DNA of 64,000 nt from Lindgomyces ingoldianus. Its lineage: Eukaryota; Ascomycota; Dothideomycetes; Pleosporales; Lindgomycetaceae. Numbering within the stretch: position 1 is the stretch's first letter; every line of letters begins with the position of its first letter. The stretch covers positions 374,309 through 438,308 of the forward strand of contig NW_022985167.1 in assembly GCF_010093535.1 (NCBI RefSeq), in the 5' to 3' direction. Of this stretch, positions 47,123 through 58,553 are shown piece after piece. The translations under genes were made by a program, and so were the position numbers. The notes below the pieces were generated by a model. That model did not search any database. It saw only the letters and a list, made by a program, of their open reading frames with translations, and had not been told where the DNA came from.

Positions 47123-48679
47123 ATGCCACGTGTGGCAATTACTAACAAGCAGCGACAGGCTCTGCGTCAATGGTATCAACGTTAGGGTCCTGGCCGGAGG
47201 CAGCTTGATGCGATCAAGTGGTTTAAGCAAGAGTACAACCATCGCATCCGTTAGTTAACAGTATCAGAGTCCCTCTCAGAGCGATATAGCTACCTTGACA
47301 GTAGCTCTGCCACCACCTGCACACGTCAACAATAGGCACAGTGGCCTATCCTTGAAGCTGTCCTCTTTGACTGGCAGCAGCACCTCGAGAGCTCCGGCAG
47401 CGACGTCCCTGGCGATATCCTTATCAAGAAAGCAAAGGCTATCTGGCCGCAGATACCTAATTACGCTGACCTCCCTGTACCAGAGTTTAGCTCAGGCTGG
47501 CTCACTAACTTCAAGCGACGGCATAATATCAAGCTTTATTAACACTAGGGCGAGGCTGCGTCAGTGCCAGCTAGGGCTAAAGAGGAGATGAGGGCTATTA
47601 GAACGCTGTGTGGAGAATACGCAGAGCAGGATATATTTAATATGGACAAGACAGGCCTATATTAGCAGCAGGCGCTGTTGTTAGGGCTTTCTACTAGAGC
47701 TCAACCTAGCAGGAAGAAGGATAAGAACTAAATATTAATTGTATGCTGCTGCAACTTTACTAGCAGCAAGCACTTTACTCTCTAGGCTATCAGGAAGGCA
47801 GCTAGACCACATGCTCTGCGATCTGTCAACCTTGAGGCTCTTAGCATCTAATAGTCGTTAAATCCTAAGGCGTAGATGACGCATACTATTATGATGGATT
47901 AGCTACAGGCCTTCTATTGGTGGATAGGAGAGACTAGGTCTATCCTGCTGCTGATGGACAACCACAGCGCTTATATCCTCAGCGTTGATCTTAAACCACC
48001 TCCACCAAATATCTGCATTTAATAGCTGCCTACTAACTTAACTAGCGTCTACTAGCCACTTGATTAGGGCGTGATTAGTTAGTTTAAGCGCTCATACAAG
48101 AAGCAATAGATACGCTATATGGTCGCTAGCTACAAGCGCGGCGCAGATCTAGCAACTTAAGTCAACCTCTACTATGCCTTACGCTGGGCCTCTCAAGCCT
48201 AGTATAACAACCTTTGGAGCGATACAATCTATTGCTGCTTCTGCTAAGCTAGGATCCAGCCTTTACAAGAACTAATCTACCTGCCTAATCTAGAGGAGCA
48301 GTCTTAGCAGGAGCTAGAGGAGCTCTACCAGCAGGTGCAGCACGCAGGCAGGATTTAGGACGCTATGAGCCTTGAAAACTTCCTGAATCCTATTAATAAG
48401 GATCACAAGCCTACTTAATCTGACTTTGATGTAGCAAACGCAATTGCAACATATAGCCAGCAGCTAGTTGAAGACGAATTAGACGACGAAGGGCCTCCTA
48501 TACAAATACCTACCCCTGCGCAGGCAGAGCAGGCTCTTAAATTACTACTCTTATATCAAGAGCATACAGATTCAACAACTCCCCAGCAGATCAGAGCGCT
48601 CTAGCAGCTATATACTGAAGCAAAGGCTTAAAAGTCTAAGCAGTTTGTCTAGGGCACTCTAGATAGTTGGATTACGTAA
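47123..48679 (+). pseudogene. Pogo/Fot1 transposase pseudogene with TAG/TAA stops only
   Basis: One frame can be followed from ATG 47123 to TAA 48677-48679 without any net indel (519 codons). It starts MPRVAITNKQRQALRQWYQ and has a CENP-B-type DNA-binding region (GWLTNFKRRHNIKLY). The catalytic core follows with NMDKTGLY (first Asp at about 47645) and SILLLMDNHSAY (second Asp at 47957), then PPPNICI..LPTNLTSVY.PLD.GVIS.FKRSY. Stops fall at 47183, 47252, 47333, 47540, 47546, 47663 and about fifteen further places. Family alignment suggests they replaced Gln (CAG, CAA) or Trp (TGG), for instance in the GLYW and QP.DQG motifs. Confidence 0.88.
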
Positions 48680-48735
48680 CCCTCTTGCTGCAACGATATT
48701 GCGATATAACGATATAATCCTTGTTCCAGAATTGT

Positions 48736-48758
48736 ATCGCGCCATCGAGAGTTGACTG
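48736..48758 (-). repeat. Right terminal inverted repeat of the transposon
   Basis: This is the exact reverse complement of the left terminal repeat, followed by TA at 48759-48760. Confidence 0.95.
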
Positions 48759-48760
48759 TA

Positions 48761-49064
48761 TAGTGATGTTAACAAGGGATCTGCTTTTCGGAGCGCACCG
48801 AGCCCCGACTCCGACTCTCCGGTGATTCTTTGATGTTTATCGATAATTACCGGTGCCGTGTGAATGGAGCTGTTGGTGAGTCCAGCTGAGTGATGACGCC
48901 CGTCCCGCGCGTTCCGAACTTCTACGCTTCTCCAAATGTGGACTCCACGTTCATCTTCGATCCACTCGTTCCACCCATGACTAACATCTTCGATTCTTCT
49001 TGTGCATATACAAATCTCTACCAATTACATCACTTCCCTTCGTCTCAGAACTTTCTTTGATAGC
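48761..49064. promoter_or_regulatory. Upstream region of the membrane-protein gene
   Basis: These 304 bp lie between the transposon and the next start codon and presumably hold its promoter. A reverse open frame that runs into the transposon end looks accidental. Confidence 0.4.
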
Positions 49065-49819
49065 ATGGAGACGAAGAGCGAGCACGAGCACACGCATCTC
49101 CCACCTAGTCCACCCCCATCACCACCAAGACGGCGCCACAAGAAGAAAGCATCCGACCCATTCTTCTCGCTGAACAGCAACATATCACTAACCTCTCCGT
49201 CGCCGCCGAGCTCACCAAAAGGCGAGCCGCAAGAGGAACAAGAGTCTCTTGTCACACGGGTACGTGTCAAGATTCACCATCATAAATCCCTCCTCAGCCT
49301 TCCCGTGCTCTCAATTCCAACTCTCTAGGCTTCTACCACCTAATATATTCTCAGATAGTCATCTCACCCATACTATTTACATCCTTCCTCCTCTCCCTGT
49401 TCCTGATAAATCGGCGGGATCGCGTCCGTCGCACGACCTCTTACCCCAAACCCTCCAAATCATCCACTTTGAGCCTCCCCACCTACCTCTCTCACTTCTC
49501 CCCTAGCGCCTGGATAGACCCCGAGCCGTATCAAGACCTCTCATCCTCCGCCTGGGACGCCCGAGACTCCACACACATCGAACCGCACAGTGTACTCACG
49601 AACGCCTCCCCCTCCATACAATTGCAGACAACAAATAAGCGCCGTTCATGGCATCTAAACAAAAAGATCCGGAAAGTAGCGAAACTCGAGATTAGTGATG
49701 CGTTTGAGCTACGGGGTCGGGTTATTCTGATTCTGGTGTCTGCGATCGTGTTGGTGGCCGTGGGGTTGTTGTTGGGGCTAAGATGGATGGTTGTGAGGGT
49801 GGTGTGGGGCTCGGTATAA
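49065..49819 (+). CDS. Hypothetical two-helix membrane protein
   Basis: Two exons (49065-49259, 49355-49819) joined in phase 0 at a GTACGT donor give 219 residues. The N-terminal 65 residues are disordered and rich in Pro, Ser, His and Lys (two SPPPSPP/PSPPSSP runs). A first hydrophobic segment follows right after the junction (IVISPILFTSFLLSLFLI, about 66-83). A 100-residue hydrophilic loop then leads to a second helix near the C-terminus (VILILVSAIVLVAVGLLLGL, about 184-203). I recognise no family. Both ends probably face the cytosol, since the flanks RRDRVRR and KKIRKVAK are basic. Splicing and composition make it a believable real gene; function is unknown. Confidence 0.6.
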
Positions 49820-50889
49820 GAAGAGGGATGGGCATGGATGAGGATGCAGTGTATGCTTAGGGGGAGAAGAGGGTGGGTGTTACAGTGACCTGATGCATAC
49901 TGTCCATGCAAGGCAATGTAAAGCCGGACAAGGCCTGTGAGAACACAGATGAGGTTATAGTTGTTAGGATACAGAAAGGATTGGGATGCTAGGATGATTA
50001 TGAATTATAATGACAATTGGGATATACACAGGGGATAAGGTTTACAAAAGGGATGGTTGATATTCATGATGGGAATGGGATATGCACAAAGGCGCAGGCG
50101 TCCAGGTCCTTTGCAGTCATCAGGAATTAGGTTCACGTCCGACAAGGCGTTAACGATATGACTCTAGATATCAATCCGTCGATTCAGCAATCTGTCAAAC
50201 TCAACTCATACGGCGAGCTACGTTACCAAGTCCTCACAGCATGTCTACAAATTCAAGCAATCAAGCCCCACCAAGTCTATCAAAAGCACACAGCATGGAA
50301 CAAGCAACAAAGAGGAAATAGCAATGATTGTATAGACATATTCATATAATCAAAAATATACAAAAGGAAAAGGTAAAAATCACAAGCAAAGAAAATGTCG
50401 AGGGACAGAACGGGATCCAGCCCAGGAGTATTAATGTAGTCTCCAATCCGAGGAACGAAGAGAACGCTGAAGGAAAGAAAATGCAAAGAAAATGCAGTCT
50501 GGAATCGACACTCGCTAGCAATAGAATTGTAACAAAGGAGATACCTGCAGTAGGTAGTCATGTCGCCGTAGGAAAGATGCCCGAAGTGGATGGAGATGAT
50601 GATGCTAGGGAAGAGATACGGGAAGAAGAGTAAAAGACGCTCCAAAGAAGAGGTATGACAATGTTCAACTCAACACCAATCCACCCGAAGGAAATTGACC
50701 AAAATGTGTCGGGTATCAATCCAATAAGCAACACCACCACGGAGGACAAACACCAGCCAGCCAACCACCAGATGCTCCTATGATGCTCCCCCTGCTCCGA
50801 AATGCTCCACAACCTTAATTGGAGTATTCAATGGATGGTGAAAATTCTAGTCCGCAAGACTCCATCCTGATAAGTATGTCCAGATCTAG
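49820..50889. other. Intergenic, convergent 3' flanks
   Basis: This 1.07 kb has only short, poor frames on both strands. It should contain the 3' UTRs of two convergent genes. A-rich stretches occur near 50330-50480. No RNA gene was seen. Confidence 0.5.
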
Positions 50890-52853
50890 TCATGCCTCAG
50901 GGGGGGCGATGAATAGGACAATCTCTCCTCGATCGTTCCTCTTCAAACGAAGGCTTTTCCAAAGTTCTTTCTCGTCATCGGCCTTTCCAGTCCCGCGGTC
51001 CCACCGATCGTATCGCTCACGATGATAGCGTTTGAGGGCCTTATTAACGCTCATACCACGCTCAGATTCAGGTCCCTTGTTGATGAATGACAAGAACAAC
51101 TCAGCCCGTGCTTCGACACCAGTCTTGACAGGGGCAAGGTCCCCATTAGGACGAATGATCAGCGCCCCATTCCCGTTGGTCTCTGGTGCTGGGGACTGAG
51201 AATCAGGTCGATGATACTCAATAGCCTTAATGATCTTCCGCCCAGGCGGTGGTGAAGGAGACGAAGAGTAGTGTCGGCGACGGCGGCGATCCGCTTCACG
51301 GTTTCTTCGACTAGCTCGAGCCGATTCATCTCGTTTCTTCGTCTTGTTCTTCCCAGCCGCGTCCTTTGCCGTGCCATTCTTAATCTTAAGAGGTATTCTC
51401 TCACGCTCCCGCCCTCGTTCCTTCTCCCTCTTTTCCTCCTCCTTGATGCGCTCCCTCTCTTCCTTAATCTCAAGTTTGCGTTGCGCCTCTTGTCGAACCT
51501 CAAACTCTCTCTGTGCCCGCATGAAGGCTTTCGAGGTCCCTTGCTTAGCTCGCTTCATTGGACTAAGTGGTGAGTTCTCGACATAATCTCCTGAATAGTC
51601 AGGGCTTGGAGGGAACTCTGGACGTGCTAAAAGTCGGCCAAGCCCACCAGTCAAGCCCGAGTGAAGGACAGGTGGAGCGTCGGCCATTACAAGGTCCCTC
51701 TCCTGTTGGACTCTAATGAGAGACATGTCGAGTTCTGCAGGGGACTGGCGCTTGCGCTTCCTATCAGCCTTCTTGGAAGTTGTGTCTGAGAGATCCTTGT
51801 CACGAGACTTAGTCCGGGAGTGCTTAGACTTAGGGGCTGGGGTGGTGTATGCAGGGTCGTCATATGCTGGCGCTGCCTCACGAACATTATAGTGAGAGTT
51901 GAGATGTTCGCTGGTAGGGCGAATGGGTTCAGTACCATAAGTGAAGCCGTTTTCGACGTAGTGGTAATCATCCTCATCATTCGGCTCCTGGAAGTTCAAG
52001 ACATCTGTGGCCGTGACTCTTGGAGGCTCATCTTCCTCATATGCAGGTGGCTGGCTGTCTTCGATCATGCGCGACTCATGCATGGGAGGAGGAGAAAGGT
52101 CTACTCTGGATCCATTGAGGGTTTCCGAAGTCTCCAGGAAGTCGAACACATTTACGTCTTCAATCGCAGCTTGCTCTTGATATCCTAAGGAATAGGGTGC
52201 TGGTGGAGGGCTTGGGGCACGAGGCGGGGCATCAACAATGGCGACAGCGCCGGATTCTACGTCGATTGCATCCTCAACATATGCGTTACGCGGGACAAGC
52301 GCCTGCGACGTATTCTGCTGTACACTGTCTTTCTTCTGGTGCTGTGGTTTCGGCTTCTTCTCTTTGTAGAGCTTGCCCTGGTACTTCTGATCTTCGGAGA
52401 TGCAGGACTAGGACGGACCATTGGTTAGCCTCCAGGAAGCGGGACGAATAGCAGCTTTATCCGCGACGCAGGACAAGATTGGACAGTAAGATCGCAAGAA
52501 CCACACGCTGGTGTTCATCTTGCGAAACATTCGACAGAAATATGGCTCTAGTGAATTGGGGGGGCGCATACCGTATGAGCTTTGTAGCTGGTGCCGCCAA
52601 AGGTGGTCTGGCAGTCTAAGCAGGTGAAGATGGCCCCGTGACATTGGTTGCGATGGCCATCGAGCTTCTTCTTCGTGAGGACATCTCCACAGTTCTAATA
52701 GCGGCAGTTCAGCAGCAGTTCAGGAGCAGTTCGCGCACGCTGCCATGACCTGACAGCTCCAGGGGCAGAGGGGTCCAATTGGGGCCCCGCCGAGCTGAAG
52801 CGCGGGCGGGTGAGGGCCGGGCATAAACATACCTCGCAGGAGAACGAGACCAT
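50890..52853 (-). CDS. LYAR-type C2HC zinc-finger nucleolar protein
   Basis: Three exons (52833-52853, 52572-52694, 50890-52407) encode 553 residues. The N-terminus holds the paired LYAR zinc fingers: VSFSCENCGDVLTKKKLDGH with RNQCH, then FTCLDCQTTFGGTSYKAHTS and CISEDQKYQG. The first finger is split by an intron after only seven codons. A long low-complexity region follows, with basic nuclear-localisation-like stretches (KKADRKRKR, about 225) and a charged Arg/Glu/Lys coiled segment (about 300-400). The C-terminal block from about 475 (ARAELFLSFINKG, ALKRYHRERYDRW, LWKSLRLKRNDRGEIVLFI) is conserved among fungal homologues. LYAR proteins act in the nucleolus in pre-rRNA processing. Total length is longer than the animal protein because of the linker. 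Confidence 0.9.
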
Positions 52854-53864
52854 GATGGTCTTTAGGGCGATGGGAGTAGGATATGCAGGACGGGCGGTGT
52901 ACAGCTGGCAGGACGTCTATGGGAGATGAAGAAGAGTCGGTGAGGTTCAGACGCAGAACAGGAACAGCGCCCCGGTATCGATATGGCTGCGGCGGGGGAC
53001 GTCAGGTTTCAAGATGTGTTGGAGCGCTCATCAAACACGGCCACAATATTTTCCCACGCGCTAGTGACCGCGCCATTCGCTGTGCCGGCGTCGGACCCCT
53101 GACGGCTGGCACGTCGCGTCATGCAAGATCTTGCGGATGTCTGGCGGGTATGCACCAAAAATAATCACGCGACGAACCAACAACACCTCGAGGCTTACTT
53201 TGGGGTGTCCAGCCCTTGCACGCAGACAAGCCACACGACAGCGCGATAAGAACTGCGCCGGCTGGACATGTTGGACCTGGAGGAGCTTCACTCACGCTCA
53301 CATATTCTCTGAGATGTCAGTTATTTCCCTGGATGCGCGTGTTTGGTATGCCACTTCCATCTGGGCAGAATTGCGCAACGTCGCAGGTAAACAACCACCT
53401 ATTCGTAACATATACAACTATAGACAGTCTTCCTAGTAGTGTTGTCCACGGGGGGGCTCCCCCATGTCTCGCTCTCCTGGAAGACGCACTTGGCGGGCTG
53501 ACCACATGCTCTTCTATTTGCCAACTCGAGTCCGGCACTTGAACCGACCCCTGGCGTATCCCACACCCACAATGACCTCGTCGAAGACATCTCTTGTGAA
53601 ACCTGCTGACTGAGTGACCTATTGCAAGACCGGAAGTCATCGGGACAAGGCAGCGCGCCCATTATCTAGAATCATCCACCCCTTTGCCAACTATCGTGAG
53701 TGTGCTTCGACGTCAGCGGGAACTGATCGTCATTGAGCATGAGCTGATGGTGGTGCGCTGACCCCCTCCCCCCGAGCTCCAAGGGTCTTTTCCCCACAGA
53801 GCGACTCGCCAACTTATCTGGCGCCTCCCAATATCTCTTCAGAAAGCGCCTCTTCCCAAGGCCC
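52854..53864. other. Intergenic, LYAR promoter and ERV2 3' flank
   Basis: This 1.0 kb contains the LYAR-type upstream region and the 3' side of ERV2. Overlapping short frames on both strands lack any recognised feature. Confidence 0.5.
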
Positions 53865-54626
53865 CTACGAGGGCTTCTCACTCTTACCCTGACCCTTGTC
53901 CTTCGTCTTTGCATCTTTTTCGTCTCCGCATCCACAGTCATACGCGTCGCCGATTTTCTCACAATCAAATTCCGGCTTGTGTAGCCTCTTGTTGACGATG
54001 TTATGTACATAGCAGCCCCAGGTGGCTGCTGCGGACCGCGACGAGACTTGCGGGGGATATTTTGCTAGCACTTTTCCAAAATGTTCGGCGCACTCTCCGC
54101 TGCAAACATAGTTAGTATGCGACGTATGACTTCAGCTGCAGTTGCTTCAGTGGCGTATGGCGTACCAAGGATAGAGACGCTGGAACAGGTGCACAAATGA
54201 CCGCAATGCTTCCTTTTCGTCATCGCTGGGCTTTTCGGGAAACCGCGCGAATGTCGTATGCAGCACTTTCCATGCGGCGCGACCGAGTTCGGCCCTGTGA
54301 GAATCGAGCACGGTTAGCTAAACATAGTGGATTGATTGTCACGATCACGCGGCGGGGCGAGAGGCGTTGTTTGCTTGCTGCTTGCTTGCTCTCGGAGGAC
54401 ACGGAGGAACCTACTTCGCAGTCGCGTTGCCCAACTTGGGCGCAATTGCAGGGCCTGTCAGCAAAGCCCCATTGCCTTTTACTTGCTCTTGATGTTTCCC
54501 AGGCACAATTGGTGCAGGTTGCCTCCCATCCAGCGGCTCGCGGTAGGATCCGATAAGCAGGACCGACACGAAGGCGACGATCAGGACGACCAGGAGAAGG
54601 AGTCGGCGGCTGGCACCAGAGATCAT
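53865..54626 (-). CDS. ERV2: FAD-linked sulfhydryl oxidase of the secretory pathway
   Basis: Three exons (54415-54626, 54166-54294, 53865-54099) encode 191 residues. An N-terminal signal anchor (LLLLVVLIVAFVSVLLIG, about 9-26) places the enzyme in the ER lumen, which points to Erv2 rather than mitochondrial Erv1. The Erv/ALR domain begins AELGRAAWKVLHTTFARFP and has the redox-active CGEC at residues 114-117, followed by ATWGCYVHNIVNKRLHKP and FDC for FAD binding. A Cys-x-Cys (DCGCGDEK) near the C-terminus matches the shuttle cysteine pair of yeast Erv2, which passes electrons from PDI to the active site. The last residues are Lys-rich and disordered. The enzyme makes disulfides and hydrogen peroxide. 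It is divergent from the aminotransferase gene across 483 bp. Confidence 0.93.
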
Positions 54627-55109
54627 TTCAAAGCAGTGTATAACCTTGATTGGGCCAGTAAAGAAAGGGTATCAAGCAGATGTACAAATAATGAGGTGGG
54701 GTTGAGAAAGCGGATGTTTCGTGAAGATGCTACGATTGATTATCATCACCGGACGCCGAGGCTCCTTCCTTCATCGTCATCACCTCACCTCGCGTAAAAC
54801 TTCCCCTCGGCCGGGGTGATCTTAGGTTCCTGCAGAATGCACAATTCTCTTGCATATGGTAGTTCAAGGCTTTGAAAGAGCCGCAATGTGCAGTCTGTCC
54901 CACTGTCGTCAGCAGCGTGAACATTTTTGATATATTCCATCGGATGATGACGGATAGTGACGGATAGTCTCTCTCACCGATATCGCTGCAGCTGAGAGCG
55001 AATCCTCGGTCACCAGCGTATTAAAACTCCATAAGCTCAATTCTTTGACACCACAAGCTTCATATTCACACATTGTACTGTGCAGAACTTTGGAAGGACA
55101 ATAGTGACG
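54627..55109. promoter_or_regulatory. Divergent promoter, ERV2 / branched-chain aminotransferase
   Basis: These 483 bp separate two start codons pointing apart. A direct repeat of GATGACGGATAGT lies at about 54945-54970. No TATA box is evident. Confidence 0.55.
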
Positions 55110-56644
55110 ATGACTTCCTATCCTCCGCCGCCGGTCAACACCATTGGTATGTCAATTGCAGTTCAAGTGCGGATGGCCTGCACGTCATGAAGGCTCGCAA
55201 CTGACTCTGTTTGGCAGATTGGAGCAATATTGGTTTTAAGATCCGCGAAGGTCAGCGTTTGGTTTCGACATTTCATTTAACCTTCGGCTTCTAGCAACTC
55301 GCATTCTTTTCTTTTAGTACTCTTTAGGTGTTTGCAGGTTCCCCGTCCTTTAAAGAGCTAGTAAAGTATATTCACCGGAGAATCTGCAAGAACTTGGGAT
55401 ATACGAACAACAAAGGGGTGGGGCGACGAGTCAATGACGACACAATAATAAACCGCGTCAATCGACTGCTCTGCTCTATAGCTGACCCTCTCAGTCGCCG
55501 GCCACGTCGAATCCCACTATTCCCTCAAAACCCGCCAATGGACACCCCCCACCTTCATCGAAGACCCATTCCTTCGCATCCACGGCATGGCCCCAGGTCT
55601 CAACTACGGCCAACAATGCTACGAAGGCATGAAAGCCTTCCGGTCCCCCACTAACACGATCTCCATTTTCCGCCCGACCCAAAATGCCGCCCGCATGCAG
55701 CACTCCGCATCCTTCATCTCCATCCCACCCGTGCCTACCGACCACTTCCTCGCCTGTTGTAAATTAGCAGTTGGTATGAACGCTGCATACGTCCCACCGC
55801 ATGATACTGGCGCTGCAATGTACGTGCGTCCGTTACTCTTTGGGAGTTCTGCACAGTTGGGCTTGAATCCGCCTGAGGAGTACACGTTCTGCGTATTTGT
55901 GGTTCCCACGGGTGTGTATCACGGCACCCACCCGGTCGACGCATTAATCCTAGAGCATTTCGACCGTGCAGCGCCCGAGGGTACCGGGTCAGCGAAGGTT
56001 GGTGGGAATTATGCACCTGTGTTACGGTGGAGTGAGAAAGCGCATCACGACGGGTATGGAATTACGTTGCATCTGGATAGTAAGACGAGGACCGTGATAG
56101 ATGAGTTTTCGACGTCGGCATTTATTGGGGTGAAGAAGGAAGAGGGGGGAAAGGTGAGGTTAGTTACGAGTAGTAGTAAGAACGTTATTAAGAGTGTTAC
56201 GGGCGATAGTATTCTTAAGATTGCGGAGAGTTTTGGGTGGGAGACTGAGTCGAGAGAGGTATGTCTTTCTTATTTTCTCATACCTTCCCAACCCTCAATC
56301 TCAAACCCGTTTGTCCCGTCCAAACGCCCCAACTAATCCCCTCCCAGATCCCCTACACCGAACTTACCACCTTCGACGAAGTTCTCGCGGCGGGTACCGC
56401 AGCCGCCCTAGTCCCCATCAAATCCATAACGCTCGAGTCCGCAAACGAGAAATTCGTTTACCGCGACGGATCCGATGAACCCGGGCCCTGCTGCGTCAAG
56501 CTTTTGCAAACACTAAAGGGAATCCAGTTGGGAAAGATTGAGGACCAGTTTGGATGGCTAGAGGATGTGGAAAAGCCTGAGCAGTGGGGAAATGGGAAGG
56601 CGAATGGAGAGAAGATGGATAATAACGTTGATGCTCTGCCGTGA
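55110..56644 (+). CDS. Branched-chain amino-acid aminotransferase (fold-type IV PLP enzyme)
   Basis: Four exons (55110-55146, 55218-55250, 55495-56258, 56348-56644) encode 376 residues. Family marks are GLNYGQQCYEGMKAFR (about 58-73), YVRPLLFGSSAQLGL, the PLP-lysine segment GTGSAKVGGNYA and STSAFIGVKKEEG with the downstream VTGDSILKIAESFG. The enzyme transfers the amino group between Leu/Ile/Val and 2-oxoglutarate. There is no mitochondrial presequence, so it is probably cytosolic or specialised, as in TOXF-like fungal homologues, rather than the main mitochondrial Bat1 type. The first two exons are tiny (37 and 33 nt), and the 244-bp second intron is the longest of this gene. Splice phases agree throughout. 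Confidence 0.9.
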
Positions 56645-56985
56645 GGTGGGGAAATGGGTTTGGGATGTTGGGAGGTGATAGGAGCAGTAGGGGAAAGTCG
56701 GGGAAGGGGAATGGTGTCGGAAAGAAGATCGAAAGTTTACCATTGATCTTTATGGCGTCGGGTAGAAAAGGGGATTTTGCAGAAGTAGTCTGGATTGAGG
56801 CATGTGTCTCGCCACTTCACTCAAATTTTTTTTTGGGCAGAAAAAGGTTCTTGTTTCCATGAATTAAGGAACAAAGGTGAAGAAATCATTCAGTTTTTCA
56901 TTCACTTCTATAACACTAGCCCTTCATCCCCTGGGAACGCCAAGGTGCACTCTCATCCAATTAGCTATCGGGATAACGACCCAGT
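56645..56985. other. Intergenic, convergent 3' flanks
   Basis: These 341 bp lie between the aminotransferase stop and the ARC40 stop. There is a T-run at about 56825. No gene was seen. Confidence 0.5.
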
Positions 56986-58136
56986 CTAGAGAGTCCAAAT
57001 AACAACTCGCCCATCTACCCCACTCGTACTAATCTTCCTCACGGTCCCAGCGCCCGCCTCAAAGACCCGAATCGTGCTAATCGTATTCTGATGCACCGTC
57101 TTCAACTTAGTATCGTCCGTAACCTTGCCTTTCAGATCCATCTGCTTGAACATATTCAACGCAGACTCTTCCCGATGATCCTGAACACCCGGCCGACCTT
57201 TGGATTCTAGAGATCCAGCGAGCTGCCAGCTCTGTTCCGAGCCCTGGAGACGGTATGCTTCACAGTCGAAGCCTGCAGCGATGATCTCGCTCTCGCTACT
57301 CCAGACTAAGCTCTTGAACGGGAGGAGCTGGGTGCTGATGCTGATTACGGCACGTGGAGGTTGTTCGGGAGCGCTGGGATACACAACTGTGAGACTGCTG
57401 TCGTGGGCTGCGAAAGCGAGGGCGTTGCCACTGGGGGAGAAGGCGACGCTGTGGACCCAGCCTGCGGTGTTGTTCAGAAACTCGCCACATACGGTGTTGA
57501 AGGGGAGACGCTCGCCCCACGCTGAGGGTTCAGGACGGGAGTCGACGCCCTTGACGAAGCTGGAGAATACACGGGCATGACCGTCGGTCGATCCAGCGGC
57601 GAGAAGGACGGAGTTAGGGTGCCAGGCGACAGTAGTGATTGTACTACGAATTGGCTTCTTCAAGTGCTTGGAGACCCACCAGTTGTCTTCCTCCTCGAAG
57701 TAGCAGACAGGGATGAGGCGGGCGCCAGATCCAACGGCGAACTTGGTCTCGGAGGGAGCCCAGCGAACACAAGTAGCGGCGCGATTGATGCGGAGGAGGA
57801 CGAGTGTTGGCTTCCATCCTTGGGGGGAAGGCTCCCAGACGTAGGCATTGCGGTCTGCCGAGGTATTAGCTGCCTGATAGTTCACAAGAAACCAGAGAGG
57901 CCAAGATGCTGACCCTGTGAACAAGTAACAATCTTGCCAGTATTTGGCGCAATATCCACTCCGGTAACTGTTTTATCATGGCCTGTCAACTCATCCTTCA
58001 ACTGGAACTTCCCGCCCGCTCTCTGATATAAGTCGACATTGTTCTCGCGGGCTACGGCGAGCGTCTGGCGGTCGGCAGAGAAGGAGTGGTCTGCAATCGG
58101 GTGGTGAAAGAGGTGGTGAACTTCTGGAGGACCCAT
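56986..58136 (-). CDS. ARC40: Arp2/3 complex subunit ARPC1 (p40/ARC40), WD40 protein
   Basis: Two exons (57914-58136, 56986-57854) give 363 residues, close to the family length. WD repeats are recognisable from the N-terminus: HHPIADHSFSADRQTLAVAR, then ELTGHDKTVTGVDIAPNTG and the ARPC1-typical DRNAYVWE, ATCVRWAPSETKFAVGSGAR, KPIRSTITTVAWHPNSVLLA, AGSTDGHARVFS, GWVHSVAFSPSGNALAFAAH and the last blade ending GVDGRVVIWTL. The protruding-helix insert of ARPC1 is the segment around ALNMFKQMDLKG. The subunit is part of the complex that nucleates branched actin at the cortex and endocytic patches. The intron lies between TCSQ and DRNAYVW in phase 1. The start is the first ATG of the frame, since the upstream extension opens only with GTG. 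Confidence 0.95.
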
Positions 58137-58553
58137 GGTAGGAATTACTGCGCAATAGGAGGAGCTCTCTACTATTGCGATTTGCGGACTATTCAGAGGA
58201 CGGAGGAGTGAAGATGAAGACGGAGGTCTGGAGGCGGCGGAGGGGTAGTGAATCGGACCCACCTGGGGCACTTTGACTGGCCTGTGCGTTCGACTTCATG
58301 CTTCAGTCCTCGACCGAACTACAACACCACAGCCGTCACTCCGGATAGAAAGAATAACAGCGGGGCCCCTAAGTCGACTCCTCCGTAGCCCCTGTTTCAT
58401 TCCATACGCCCAGTGGTAGAAACCTCTGTGAAGTGTCAATTCACCGCCCGCAAACTCGAAATCTTGGCACTGGTCCCGTGCTTCAACTTTTGAAGCTCAC
58501 CAGCCTCCAACCTCACCTTCTATGACCATTTAGCAACCTCCACAACACTCACT
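58137..58553. promoter_or_regulatory. Divergent promoter, ARC40 / U1A-U2B''-type gene
   Basis: A 417-bp region separates two outward-pointing start codons of constitutively needed genes. No TATA box is evident, fitting housekeeping promoters. Confidence 0.55.

Larger units (their letters stand above)
46966..48758 (+). mobile_element. Fot1/pogo-type DNA transposon, complete but mutated
   Basis: The 1793-bp element is bounded by perfect 23-bp terminal inverted repeats and flanked by TA on both sides, the target duplication of the Tc1/mariner superfamily. Inside each end are several CGATAT/GCGATA repeats, plausible transposase binding sites. The internal frame (47123-48679) resembles a pogo/Fot1 transposase with an N-terminal CENP-B-like helix-turn-helix and a DDE_1 catalytic region, disrupted by about twenty in-frame TAG and TAA codons. 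No TGA and no net frameshift occur, matching RIP (C to T at CpA). The element is thus structurally complete but unable to make its own transposase. Confidence 0.9.

Noticed and set aside
47123..48679. TAG/TAA as sense codons (reassigned code) in the transposase
   Set aside because: All neighbouring nuclear genes use TAA, TAG and TGA as stops, and the stops fall where Gln or Trp is expected after CpA mutation. RIP explains them without a special code.
46671..49024. A gene split by the transposon insertion (reverse-strand frames on both sides)
   Set aside because: Removing the element and one TA does not join the two frames in phase, and neither side resembles a known protein.
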